From positions 1-6,900 of the forward strand of contig CAJMRU010000050.1 of the NCBI GenBank assembly GCA_905215845.1: a stretch of 6,900 bases of DNA, in the 5' to 3' direction. Origin of the DNA: an uncultured bacterium. Lineage in GTDB: Bacteria; Bacillota; Clostridia; TANB77; CAG-508. Both the position numbers and the translations under genes were made by a program. The notes beneath the pieces are model-generated. The model was given only the letters and a program-made list of their open reading frames with translations. It did not search any database and had not been told where the DNA came from. Shown here in pieces: positions 1 through 6,451 of this stretch; within the stretch, counting starts at the first letter, position 1; each line of letters begins with the position of its first letter.

Positions 1-77
1 TATAAAATATTATTTTTATCAATAAATTTTGTTCAACATTTTCAAAAGTTTGTATGTATAAAACCATATTGCAAACC
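1..77. other. AT-rich non-coding leader, no gene seen
   Basis: No reading frame of useful length, no tRNA or rRNA signature and no GC-rich hairpin with a U-tract is visible here, so I cannot identify the end of an upstream gene or its terminator. The one structured element is an imperfect inverted repeat, with arms at 48-56 and 65-76, directly before the -35 box of the first promoter. Its outer arms GTTTG/CAAAC and inner arms TATG/CATA are separated on the right side by a three-base bulge. It is AT-rich and could be chance. Confidence 0.5.
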
Positions 78-106
78 TTGACTAATCCTAGAAAAATTGA
101 TAAAAT
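78..106 (+). promoter_or_regulatory. Sigma-70/sigma-A type promoter for the first glycosyltransferase
   Basis: The -35 box TTGACT (78-83, five of six consensus bases) is followed by a 17-base spacer and the -10 box TAAAAT (101-106, five of six). A TG one base before the -10 box (98-99) gives an extended -10 element. Transcription would begin near 113, leaving an untranslated leader of about 65 bases before the start codon at 180. The background is AT-rich, so chance -10 matches are common. The good -35 box at ideal spacing plus the extended -10 make this more than a composition artefact. Confidence 0.7.
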
Positions 107-179
107 CATTACAAAAATAGAACATAAAAATAAATAGATAAAATACACAATAAATTTATATAACAAATAGGAGAACAAA

Positions 180-1070
180 ATGAAAATTTCAGTACTAACA
201 CCTACATATAACAGAGAAAAATTACTAGAAAGACTATATAAAAGTCTAGTAAAAAATTCTAAGTATGGTGTAGAAATAGAATGGCTAATAATGGATGATG
301 GTTCAACAGACCAAACAGAGCAAAAAGTAAAAAGCTTTATTCAAGAACAAAAATCACATATTGAAATAAAATATTTCAAACAAAAAAATCAAGGCAAAAT
401 GGTAGCAATAAATAATCTAGTAGAAAAGGCAACAGGAGAATACATGATAGACTGTGATTCAGATGATTATTTCTCAGATGGAGCCTTTAAAATAATGTCA
501 GAAAAAATAAACGAAACACTTAACGAAAAAAATATATATGGATTATGTTTTTTAAAACATAGCACAAATGGAGAAAATATAGGAAATAATTTTACTAAAA
601 GAAGGACAACTCTATTTGATTTACACTACAAGGAAAATGACCAAGGAGAAAAGGCGATTTTATTTATATCAAAAATTAGAAAACAATATAAACATAAATT
701 AGAGAATGGAGAAAGATTTATAACAGAAGCACGACTATACTATGAAATGGACGATGATAATGAGATGTTGTGTTTCAATTTTCCAATTATGATTTGTGAA
801 TATCAAGAAAATGGGTATACTAAAAATCTAAATAAACAATTTAAAGAAAATCCTATTGGATATTATTATTATTTTTATGAAATACTAAAAAGAGATTTTA
901 AAGGAACTTTATGGAATAAAAGAATGTATGCAATAAAACACTATATATTATTTAGCATACTATCAAATAAAAAAATAAAACTAAAAGATGTAAAAAATAA
1001 TTTTAATAGGGCATTAATAATATTGCTATATTTACCAGGGAAAATCAAAACCAATATGAGGTTTAAATAG
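180..1070 (+). CDS. Family 2 glycosyltransferase (GT-A fold)
   Basis: Predicted cytoplasmic or membrane-associated sugar transferase that uses a nucleotide-sugar donor to extend a surface glycan. The protein has 296 residues. The N-terminal third is a clear GT2 domain: it opens with the strand ISVLTPTYNR, has the nucleotide-binding DDGS at 39-42, and has the metal/diphosphate-binding DSDD at 93-96. The remainder, about 100-296, is the variable acceptor-side region and ends in a basic, aromatic-rich tail without a convincing transmembrane helix, so membrane contact would be peripheral. The start is supported by AGGAGA at 169-174, five bases before the ATG. It lies upstream of a separate promoter, so it may be its own transcription unit as well as reading into the next gene. 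Leucine codon use differs from the next gene: by hand count CTA is 13 of 26 here against 4 of 33 there. The sugar and linkage cannot be read from the sequence. Confidence 0.9.
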   Translation: MKISVLTPTYNREKLLERLYKSLVKNSKYGVEIEWLIMDDGSTDQTEQKVKSFIQEQKSHIEIKYFKQKNQGKMVAINNLVEKATGEYMIDCDSDDYFSDGAFKIMSEKINETLNEKNIYGLCFLKHSTNGENIGNNFTKRRTTLFDLHYKENDQGEKAILFISKIRKQYKHKLENGERFITEARLYYEMDDDNEMLCFNFPIMICEYQENGYTKNLNKQFKENPIGYYYYFYEILKRDFKGTLWNKRMYAIKHYILFSILSNKKIKLKDVKNNFNRALIILLYLPGKIKTNMRFK

Positions 1071-1081
1071 AAGTACATTTA

Positions 1082-1110
1082 TTGACAAAGAATTTTATAG
1101 AGGGTATAAT
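1082..1110 (+). promoter_or_regulatory. Perfect-consensus sigma-70/sigma-A promoter driving the GT4-to-transporter block
   Basis: TTGACA (1082-1087), a spacer of exactly 17 bases, and TATAAT (1105-1110) match both consensus hexamers at every position. Transcription would begin around 1117, giving a short leader of about 26 bases to the ATG at 1143. It lies in the 72-base gap between the first two glycosyltransferase genes. No terminator hairpin is seen in this gap, so transcripts from upstream may also pass through. Confidence 0.88.
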
Positions 1111-1132
1111 ATGAAAGAAATAAAGGGCACAT

Positions 1133-1139
1133 AGGTGAT
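1133..1139 (+). promoter_or_regulatory. Ribosome binding site of the GT4 gene
   Basis: AGGTGAT matches the 3' half of the full anti-Shine-Dalgarno complement (the AGGTGAT part of AGGAGGTGAT), not the usual AGGAGG core. It sits three to four bases before the ATG at 1143. This is closer than typical but allowed, because pairing uses that end of the 16S tail. It supports 1143 as the start over the internal Met at residue 11. Confidence 0.65.
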
Positions 1140-1142
1140 GTT

Positions 1143-2513
1143 ATGAAAAATATTTTATTATGTAATAATTCTATGGGAATTGGAGGAGTAGAAACTGTAA
1201 TATTGAATCAAATTACAGCATTTAGGAGAAAAGGATTTAATGTTTTTGTAATTGCAGGAAAAGGGGCATATTCTGATAAAGTAAAAGAACTTGGCGGAAA
1301 TTATATAGAAATTGAGTTTCCAGAAGAAAATGAAATTGACCCAAAAAAGATAGAGAAAATAGTAGATATAATTAATGAAAAACAAATAACAGAAATTCAT
1401 ATTCATAAATACCAATGTATACCAACAGTGATGTTAGCAGCATTTATTACAAAAATACCTTATTTTGCATATGAACATGGAATTAGAGATACCAAAAAAT
1501 ATTATACATGGAAATATCCTTTATATAAAACTTTATTTCCAATTTATTTTAAAAATGCATATAAAATAATTGCGATTACGCCTAAAGTTGCCGAATTTAC
1601 ACAAAAAGAATATGAAATACAAAAAGACAAATATGTAATTGTTCATAATGGAATAGACTTTGAAAAATATATGAATTTAGAACCAAAGTATAGTGGAAAA
1701 TTGAATAATATTTATATAATATCTAGGCTTAATGAAGAAAAATTAAATACAATATTTGAAGGAATAGAAATATATACTAAAATATATGAAAATAATAATG
1801 AAGCTAAATTATATATAGTTGGTGGTGGAGAAGAAAGTACAGAAATAAAGATTAAACAACATATAAAAGATTTACATTTGCCATCAGATATAATAAATTT
1901 ATTAGGACCACAAACAGATATCATAAAATATTTAAAAAAGGCAGATTTACTATTAGGTGTTGATAGATGTATATTGGAAGGTATAGCAATGAAAGTTCCA
2001 GTAGTTGTTACTGGATATAATGGTATTAATGGAATTATTACAAAAGAAAATATTAATTTAGCATTAGAAGAAAATTTTTCAGGTGATAATATGAAAGTTA
2101 TTACTGTAGATGAATGTGTTGATATGATATTGCAACTAGGAGAAAATAGAAAAGAATTAATAGAGGAAAACTATAAAATTGCAACACAAAAATTAGATTG
2201 CTATAAGAACTATATAAATATTCCAGAAGAAGTACAAATTGAATTTGATTGGATTAATTTATTCGGTATTATAAAAAAGGGGACTGATTTAATAGAAAGT
2301 CAGTATGTTGATATAAAAGCAAAATATGATTGGATTCAAAAAATAGAAAAAGAAAATAAAGAACTATTAGAAGCTAATATCACAGAAGAAAATGAAAAAC
2401 TAAAGATAGAAGAGGAAAATAGAGAATTACAAAAGAAAATAGAAGAAATATATAGTAGCAAGAGTTGGAAATATGCACAAAAAATAAATAAAATATTTAA
2501 TCATGAAGATTAA
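1143..2513 (+). CDS. Family 4 glycosyltransferase with C-terminal coiled coil
   Basis: Predicted GT-B, retaining sugar transferase acting on a lipid-linked glycan at the inner membrane face. It has 456 residues; a bare GT4 enzyme usually has about 350-400. The N-terminal Rossmann half has the GGVE loop at 14-17. The link to the donor-binding half has VHNGID at 167-172. The donor half has R195 and K200 (SRLNEEK), IVGGGEE at 225-231, and LEGIAM with E279 followed by P286. The canonical E-x7-E pair is incomplete: E279 is the second Glu, and the position eight residues earlier is Leu271. This is seen in some GT4 subfamilies. Residues about 398-437 form a Glu/Lys-rich coiled coil, followed by SSKSW at 438-442 and a short basic tail. 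A coiled coil ending in a Ser-Trp motif is, as I recall, a common add-on in surface-polysaccharide enzymes. The gene directly follows a consensus promoter and precedes the fusion gene by 26 bases. Confidence 0.9.
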   Translation: MKNILLCNNSMGIGGVETVILNQITAFRRKGFNVFVIAGKGAYSDKVKELGGNYIEIEFPEENEIDPKKIEKIVDIINEKQITEIHIHKYQCIPTVMLAAFITKIPYFAYEHGIRDTKKYYTWKYPLYKTLFPIYFKNAYKIIAITPKVAEFTQKEYEIQKDKYVIVHNGIDFEKYMNLEPKYSGKLNNIYIISRLNEEKLNTIFEGIEIYTKIYENNNEAKLYIVGGGEESTEIKIKQHIKDLHLPSDIINLLGPQTDIIKYLKKADLLLGVDRCILEGIAMKVPVVVTGYNGINGIITKENINLALEENFSGDNMKVITVDECVDMILQLGENRKELIEENYKIATQKLDCYKNYINIPEEVQIEFDWINLFGIIKKGTDLIESQYVDIKAKYDWIQKIEKENKELLEANITEENEKLKIEEENRELQKKIEEIYSSKSWKYAQKINKIFNHED

Positions 2514-2539
2514 AATAAGTTAGGAGTGGGAGAATTAGT

Positions 2540-5500
2540 ATGTCTACTAAGCAGTTAAATAAAAAAATTTCAGTTATCATACCAGTATATAATTCAGAAG
2601 AATTTTTACCTAAATGTTTAGATTCACTAGTAAAACAATCATATAAAAATTTGGAATTAATAATAGTAAATGATGGTTCACCAAAAAATTGCAAAGAAAT
2701 TGCAGAAGAATATAAATTAAAAGATAATAGAATAAAATATGTAGAACATGAAAAGAATAAAGGACTATTTCAAGCAAGAGTTACAGGATTTGAAAATTCA
2801 ACAGGGGATTATATAGCATTTTTAGATGCAGATGATTATGTATCTAATGACTTTTATAGAGAGTTAATAGAAAAAGCAGAAGAAACAAATTCTGATATTG
2901 TTTTCTCAAAATTAGTTATGGATTATGCAGAAAATGATAGAAGAATATATAATCTTTTTGAATTTCCTTTTGAAGAGTTAAATGGTAAAGAGTGTTATCA
3001 AGAATTTTACAATCAAGAGGGGTTAAATTTTGCTTGGCATATAACGCCAAATAAGATATATTCAAGAGAAATATGGGAAAGAGCAGTAGTTGAATATAGA
3101 AAAGTTAAAAAACATTTAATAATGACAGAAGATTTTGCTTTTTCAAATGTGTTGTTTTATTATGCTAAAAAAGTTACTAAAGTAGATAGAGTTGCATTTT
3201 TCTATACGAAGCATGATGGAGCATCCACATCTATTAATGATATAACTTTCAAAAAAGCTAGTAAAAATATTGAGGATTTAACAACTTCTTTTTCTTTTAT
3301 TGAGAATTTCTTGAAGGAAAAAGGGATTTATGAGGAATATAAGGCTAGATTTGAAAAATGGAGAGCTTTATATTGCCAAATGCATAAATCATATTTATTA
3401 AATTTAAACTTTAATAAAGAAGAAAAAGAAAATTTGGAAAAAATGTTTGATAAATTTTGTCCAAAGCAATTTGAAGTTAGAAATGCAGGATTTTTTAGCT
3501 CTGTTGAAACACCTTGGAATGAAGGGTTAGATAAGCTAAAAGCTAAGATTATGAAGGAAGAAACAAAAATAGTTAGTTTTGACATTTTCGATACTTTAAT
3601 AACAAGACCATTTCTATATCCAAAAGATTTATTCACATTTTTAAATGATGATTATAGAAAATTATCTAGAAATGTAGGAATTGATTTTGCAAGAATTAGA
3701 GAAGAAAGTGAAGTTTTAGCAAGAACAGAAGCTTTTGAAGATAAAAAAGAAGAAGTTAAATTAGATAGAATATATGAGATAATTGAAGAAGAATATGATG
3801 TAGAAAAAGAAATTGCAGAACATCTAAAAAAGAAAGAAATTGAGTTAGAATTAAGATTTTGCAAGAGAAGAGAAACAGCATATTCAATATATAAATTAGC
3901 TAAATATTTAGGAAAAAAAGTTATTTGTACTTCTGATATGTATTTACCATTAGAAGTTATAGAGCAAATATTAAAAACAAATGGGTTTGACAAAATAGAT
4001 AAAATATATTTATCTTGCGAAGAAATGAAGACAAAATCAACAGGAAATTTATATGAAAAAGTAATAAAAGAAGAAAATGTAGAAGCTAGTAATATAGTAC
4101 ATATTGGAGATAATTATAGGTCAGATTATGAAATGGCTAGAAAACATAAAATAAATTCTATTTATTTTCCTAAAACTACAGATGTTATGTTAGACAAAAA
4201 TACAACAAACAATTTAGCACAAATGTTATATACAAGTATGCCATTTTGGAGAGATAATCAAACAAGTATGAATTTCATTGGAATAAGAACAATGATAGCA
4301 GTTGTAGCAAATAAATATTTTGATAATCCATTTAGAACATTTAATAGAGAATCTGACTTTAATATAGATCCATATTTAATTGGTTATTATGCAGTAGGAA
4401 TGTATATGCTAGGTGTTACTAATTGGCTATTAAGAGAAACCGAAAATAAAGGATATAAAAATTTAGCTTTTATGGCAAGAGATGGATATTTGCCAATGGA
4501 AATTTATAATATCTTTAAAAAATATTATAAAAATGTACCAGAAGCTAAATACTTAAGAGTATCAAGAAAAGCCTTAATATCTGCAATAGTAATAGATAAA
4601 ATGGACTTATATAAATTAACAGATATTATAAACATAGAAAATCATAATCCAAAATATATAATAAAATATGTAAAACAAAGCTTAAAAGATTATCCTGAAG
4701 AAAAAATAAAAGAAATAATAGAAAAAAATGGTATTGAATACGAAAAAGACATTAAAACAAGACAAAAATTCAGCAAACTTGTAAAAATAATAATTGACGA
4801 ATTATTTGATGAAAATAAAAATAATGAAAAGATTGAAAAATTAAAAGGCTTTTTCGGACAATATTTTGAGGACAAGTCTGCAACGTTTGATATAGGGTAT
4901 AGTGGAAGACCAGAAATGTATTTATCAATTTTATGTAATAAGCCAATAGATACATATTTCTTAAATATAAACCAAGATGAAGCTATGAAATATTCAGATG
5001 TAGCAGGATATAAATTAAATACATATTTTGATGCTAAACCAGCAGTTACTGGATTTGCATATGAGTCTATTATTTCAGAACTAGCACCTTCTACAATAGG
5101 ATATGATTTAACAGGAGAAGAAGTAAAACCAATTCTTGAAAAAAATAATAAGACTTATCAAGAAAAATATATAATTAGTGTTATGCAAAATGCTGCAAAA
5201 CAATTTATAAACGATATATTAGAAATATTTGGTGAAGATTATAAAAAATTATATTATCAAGATTATTATATATCATTACCATTTATGTCATATATAAATT
5301 CTTCAAAAACTATTGATATGCTAATGTTTGACTCAATCGGTTTTGAAGACACTGTAAGAAGTAAGGAAATAAAACCAATTACAGAAGACTGGCTACAAGA
5401 AAGAAAATATAGAAATCAACGAGATATGAATTCTTTGATAAGTGGAGGAAATATAACTGTAACTAATAGTAGTTATTTAGATTATAATAATGTGATAGAT

Positions 5501-5695
5501 TTAGAAAATCACAGTAAATTAGTAAGATTAATATTTTATGCTTTATATGACAGACCAACATTTAAAAGAAGAATGAGAGAAGTATTTAAAAATCATAAAA
5601 TAGCTTTAAAATTAGGAAAAACAGGATATGCTTTTGCAAGAGAAACTAAAAATGTAGTATATAAAGGAATTCGTAAGATAAAAGGAGGTAAATAG
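2540..5695 (+). CDS. GT2 glycosyltransferase-HAD hydrolase-uncharacterised domain fusion
   Basis: A 1051-residue cytoplasmic protein with three parts. Residues 1 to about 330 are a GT2 transferase: strand ISVIIPVYNS, DGS at 45-47, DADD at 96-99, and a likely catalytic-base pair E197-D198 (TEDF). Residues about 340-545 are a HAD-superfamily domain: motif I FDIFDT with nucleophile D348, motif II T464/S465 (CTSDMY), a probable motif III lysine at K499, and motif IV GDNYRSD at 523-529. The position two after the nucleophile, normally Asp in phosphatases, is Phe350. Residues about 605-960 are a further domain with FMARDG (644-649), VSR (674-676) and DIGYSG (784-789). This HAD-plus-tail arrangement resembles what I recall as COG5610, 'predicted HAD hydrolase', whose function is unknown. 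The C-terminal tail is strongly basic. Two purine-rich stretches, AGGAG (2522-2526) and GGGAGA (2528-2533), precede the ATG, and the second has better spacing. The GT2 part surely belongs to glycan assembly; whether the HAD part removes, transfers or merely binds phosphate is unknown. Confidence 0.88.
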   Translation: MSTKQLNKKISVIIPVYNSEEFLPKCLDSLVKQSYKNLELIIVNDGSPKNCKEIAEEYKLKDNRIKYVEHEKNKGLFQARVTGFENSTGDYIAFLDADDYVSNDFYRELIEKAEETNSDIVFSKLVMDYAENDRRIYNLFEFPFEELNGKECYQEFYNQEGLNFAWHITPNKIYSREIWERAVVEYRKVKKHLIMTEDFAFSNVLFYYAKKVTKVDRVAFFYTKHDGASTSINDITFKKASKNIEDLTTSFSFIENFLKEKGIYEEYKARFEKWRALYCQMHKSYLLNLNFNKEEKENLEKMFDKFCPKQFEVRNAGFFSSVETPWNEGLDKLKAKIMKEETKIVSFDIFDTLITRPFLYPKDLFTFLNDDYRKLSRNVGIDFARIREESEVLARTEAFEDKKEEVKLDRIYEIIEEEYDVEKEIAEHLKKKEIELELRFCKRRETAYSIYKLAKYLGKKVICTSDMYLPLEVIEQILKTNGFDKIDKIYLSCEEMKTKSTGNLYEKVIKEENVEASNIVHIGDNYRSDYEMARKHKINSIYFPKTTDVMLDKNTTNNLAQMLYTSMPFWRDNQTSMNFIGIRTMIAVVANKYFDNPFRTFNRESDFNIDPYLIGYYAVGMYMLGVTNWLLRETENKGYKNLAFMARDGYLPMEIYNIFKKYYKNVPEAKYLRVSRKALISAIVIDKMDLYKLTDIINIENHNPKYIIKYVKQSLKDYPEEKIKEIIEKNGIEYEKDIKTRQKFSKLVKIIIDELFDENKNNEKIEKLKGFFGQYFEDKSATFDIGYSGRPEMYLSILCNKPIDTYFLNINQDEAMKYSDVAGYKLNTYFDAKPAVTGFAYESIISELAPSTIGYDLTGEEVKPILEKNNKTYQEKYIISVMQNAAKQFINDILEIFGEDYKKLYYQDYYISLPFMSYINSSKTIDMLMFDSIGFEDTVRSKEIKPITEDWLQERKYRNQRDMNSLISGGNITVTNSSYLDYNNVIDLENHSKLVRLIFYALYDRPTFKRRMREVFKNHKIALKLGKTGYAFARETKNVVYKGIRKIKGGK
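5683..5688 (+). promoter_or_regulatory. Ribosome binding site deciding the GTG start of the ATPase gene
   Basis: AGGAGG lies inside the last codons of the fusion gene, eight bases before a GTG at 5697, with only one base between the upstream stop codon and that GTG. No ATG occurs at comparable spacing; the nearest in-frame Met codon is far inside the ATPase domain. The arrangement implies translational coupling of the ATPase to the fusion protein. Confidence 0.8.
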
Positions 5696-5696
5696 A

Positions 5697-6440
5697 GTGA
5701 AAAATAATGAAGAAGAATATGCAATAGAAGTACAAGATGTATATAAAACTTTTGATGTATATTTAGATAAAGCAAATAGCCTAAAAGAAAAATTACTTTT
5801 TTGGAAAAGAAATAGAAAAGAAGTAAGAGAAGTTTTAAAAGGTATTAATCTTAATATAAAAAAGGGTGAAGCAGTTGCATTAATAGGAGTAAATGGAAGT
5901 GGAAAATCAACATTGTTAAAACTTATGACTAAAATAATTTATCCTAATAAAGGAAAAATTATCACAAATGGAAAACTAACTTCTTTACTAGAACTTGGAG
6001 CAGGTTTTCATGCAGACTTTTCTGGAAGAGAAAATATATATTTTAATGCTTCAATATTTGGTTTAACAAGAAAACAAATAGATGACAGATTAGAACAAAT
6101 TATTGAATTTTCAGAATTAAAAGATTATATAGATAACCCAGTAAGGACTTATTCTTCTGGAATGTTTATGAGATTAGCTTTTGCTGTTGCAATAAATGTA
6201 GATGCAGATATTTTATTAGTTGATGAAATTTTATCTGTAGGAGATCAACATTTCCAAGCTAAGTGTATAAATAAAATGAAAGAATTAAAAAAAGAAGGTA
6301 AAACCATGGTTTTTGTAACACATAGTTTAGGCTCAGCACAAGAATTGTGTGACAGGTCAGTTTGGCTTAGCAATGGAGTTATTAAAATGGATGGAGCTAC
6401 AAATGAAGTAATAGAAAAATATTTAGAAGAGACAAAATAG
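5697..6440 (+). CDS. ABC transporter ATP-binding protein, polysaccharide/teichoic acid export (Wzt/TagH type)
   Basis: Cytoplasmic ATPase subunit expected to pair with the permease encoded next to export a lipid-linked glycan. It has 247 residues and all motifs of a working ATPase: Walker A GVNGSGKST at 64-72, signature YSSGM at 152-156, Walker B ILLVDE at 172-177 with catalytic E177, D-loop SVGD at 180-183 and switch H209. The run LLELGAGF (97-104) leading into GREN (110-113) replaces a plain Q-loop. It is characteristic of the Wzt/TagH/KpsT export group and separates it from general ABC importers. An N-terminal segment of about 45 residues precedes the core, as in that group. The protein ends shortly after the ATPase fold, so it lacks the C-terminal carbohydrate-binding domain of long Wzt proteins and the long tail of Bacillus TagH. 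It starts with GTG, one base after the fusion gene. Wzt- or TagH-like is a family statement; the exported polymer is not known. Confidence 0.93.
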   Translation: MKNNEEEYAIEVQDVYKTFDVYLDKANSLKEKLLFWKRNRKEVREVLKGINLNIKKGEAVALIGVNGSGKSTLLKLMTKIIYPNKGKIITNGKLTSLLELGAGFHADFSGRENIYFNASIFGLTRKQIDDRLEQIIEFSELKDYIDNPVRTYSSGMFMRLAFAVAINVDADILLVDEILSVGDQHFQAKCINKMKELKKEGKTMVFVTHSLGSAQELCDRSVWLSNGVIKMDGATNEVIEKYLEETK

Positions 6441-6444
6441 GAGG
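6439..6444 (+). promoter_or_regulatory. Ribosome binding site of the permease gene
   Basis: AGGAGG begins within the TAG stop codon of the ATPase gene (6438-6440) and lies seven bases before the ATG at 6452. The overlap of stop and binding site points to coupled synthesis of the two transporter subunits. Confidence 0.85.
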
Positions 6445-6451
6445 AAGAATA

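Noticed and set aside
1..179. Riboswitch, tRNA or other structured RNA in the leader
   Set aside because: The stretch is almost pure A/T with no conserved stems; the predicted leader of about 65 bases holds only the ribosome binding site.
1111..1134. Seven-codon ATG-initiated frame in the gap before the GT4 gene, considered as a leader peptide
   Set aside because: Its ATG begins directly after the -10 box, upstream of the expected transcription start near 1117, and it has no ribosome binding site.
1071..1142. Possible terminator after the first glycosyltransferase gene
   Set aside because: There is no GC-rich stem followed by a U-tract; the gap is filled by the promoter and ribosome binding site.
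1158..1415. Open frame of 85 codons on the minus strand
   Set aside because: It lies wholly inside the GT4 gene, whose motifs are intact. The product is a low-complexity Phe/Tyr/Ile string typical of the antisense of an AT-rich gene.
2334..2468. Repeated GAAAAT-like units at the end of the GT4 gene, considered as a DNA repeat array
   Set aside because: The spacing follows codons for Glu/Asn/Lys in the coiled coil and is irregular at DNA level; it is explained by the protein sequence.
3328..3993. Two minus-strand open frames of 102 and 113 codons
   Set aside because: Both are antisense to the fusion gene across the HAD region, have Ser/Phe-rich composition and show no recognisable domain.
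4690..4955. Overlapping minus-strand frames of 61 codons each
   Set aside because: They overlap each other and are antisense to a well-supported coding region; no ribosome binding site or family resemblance was seen.
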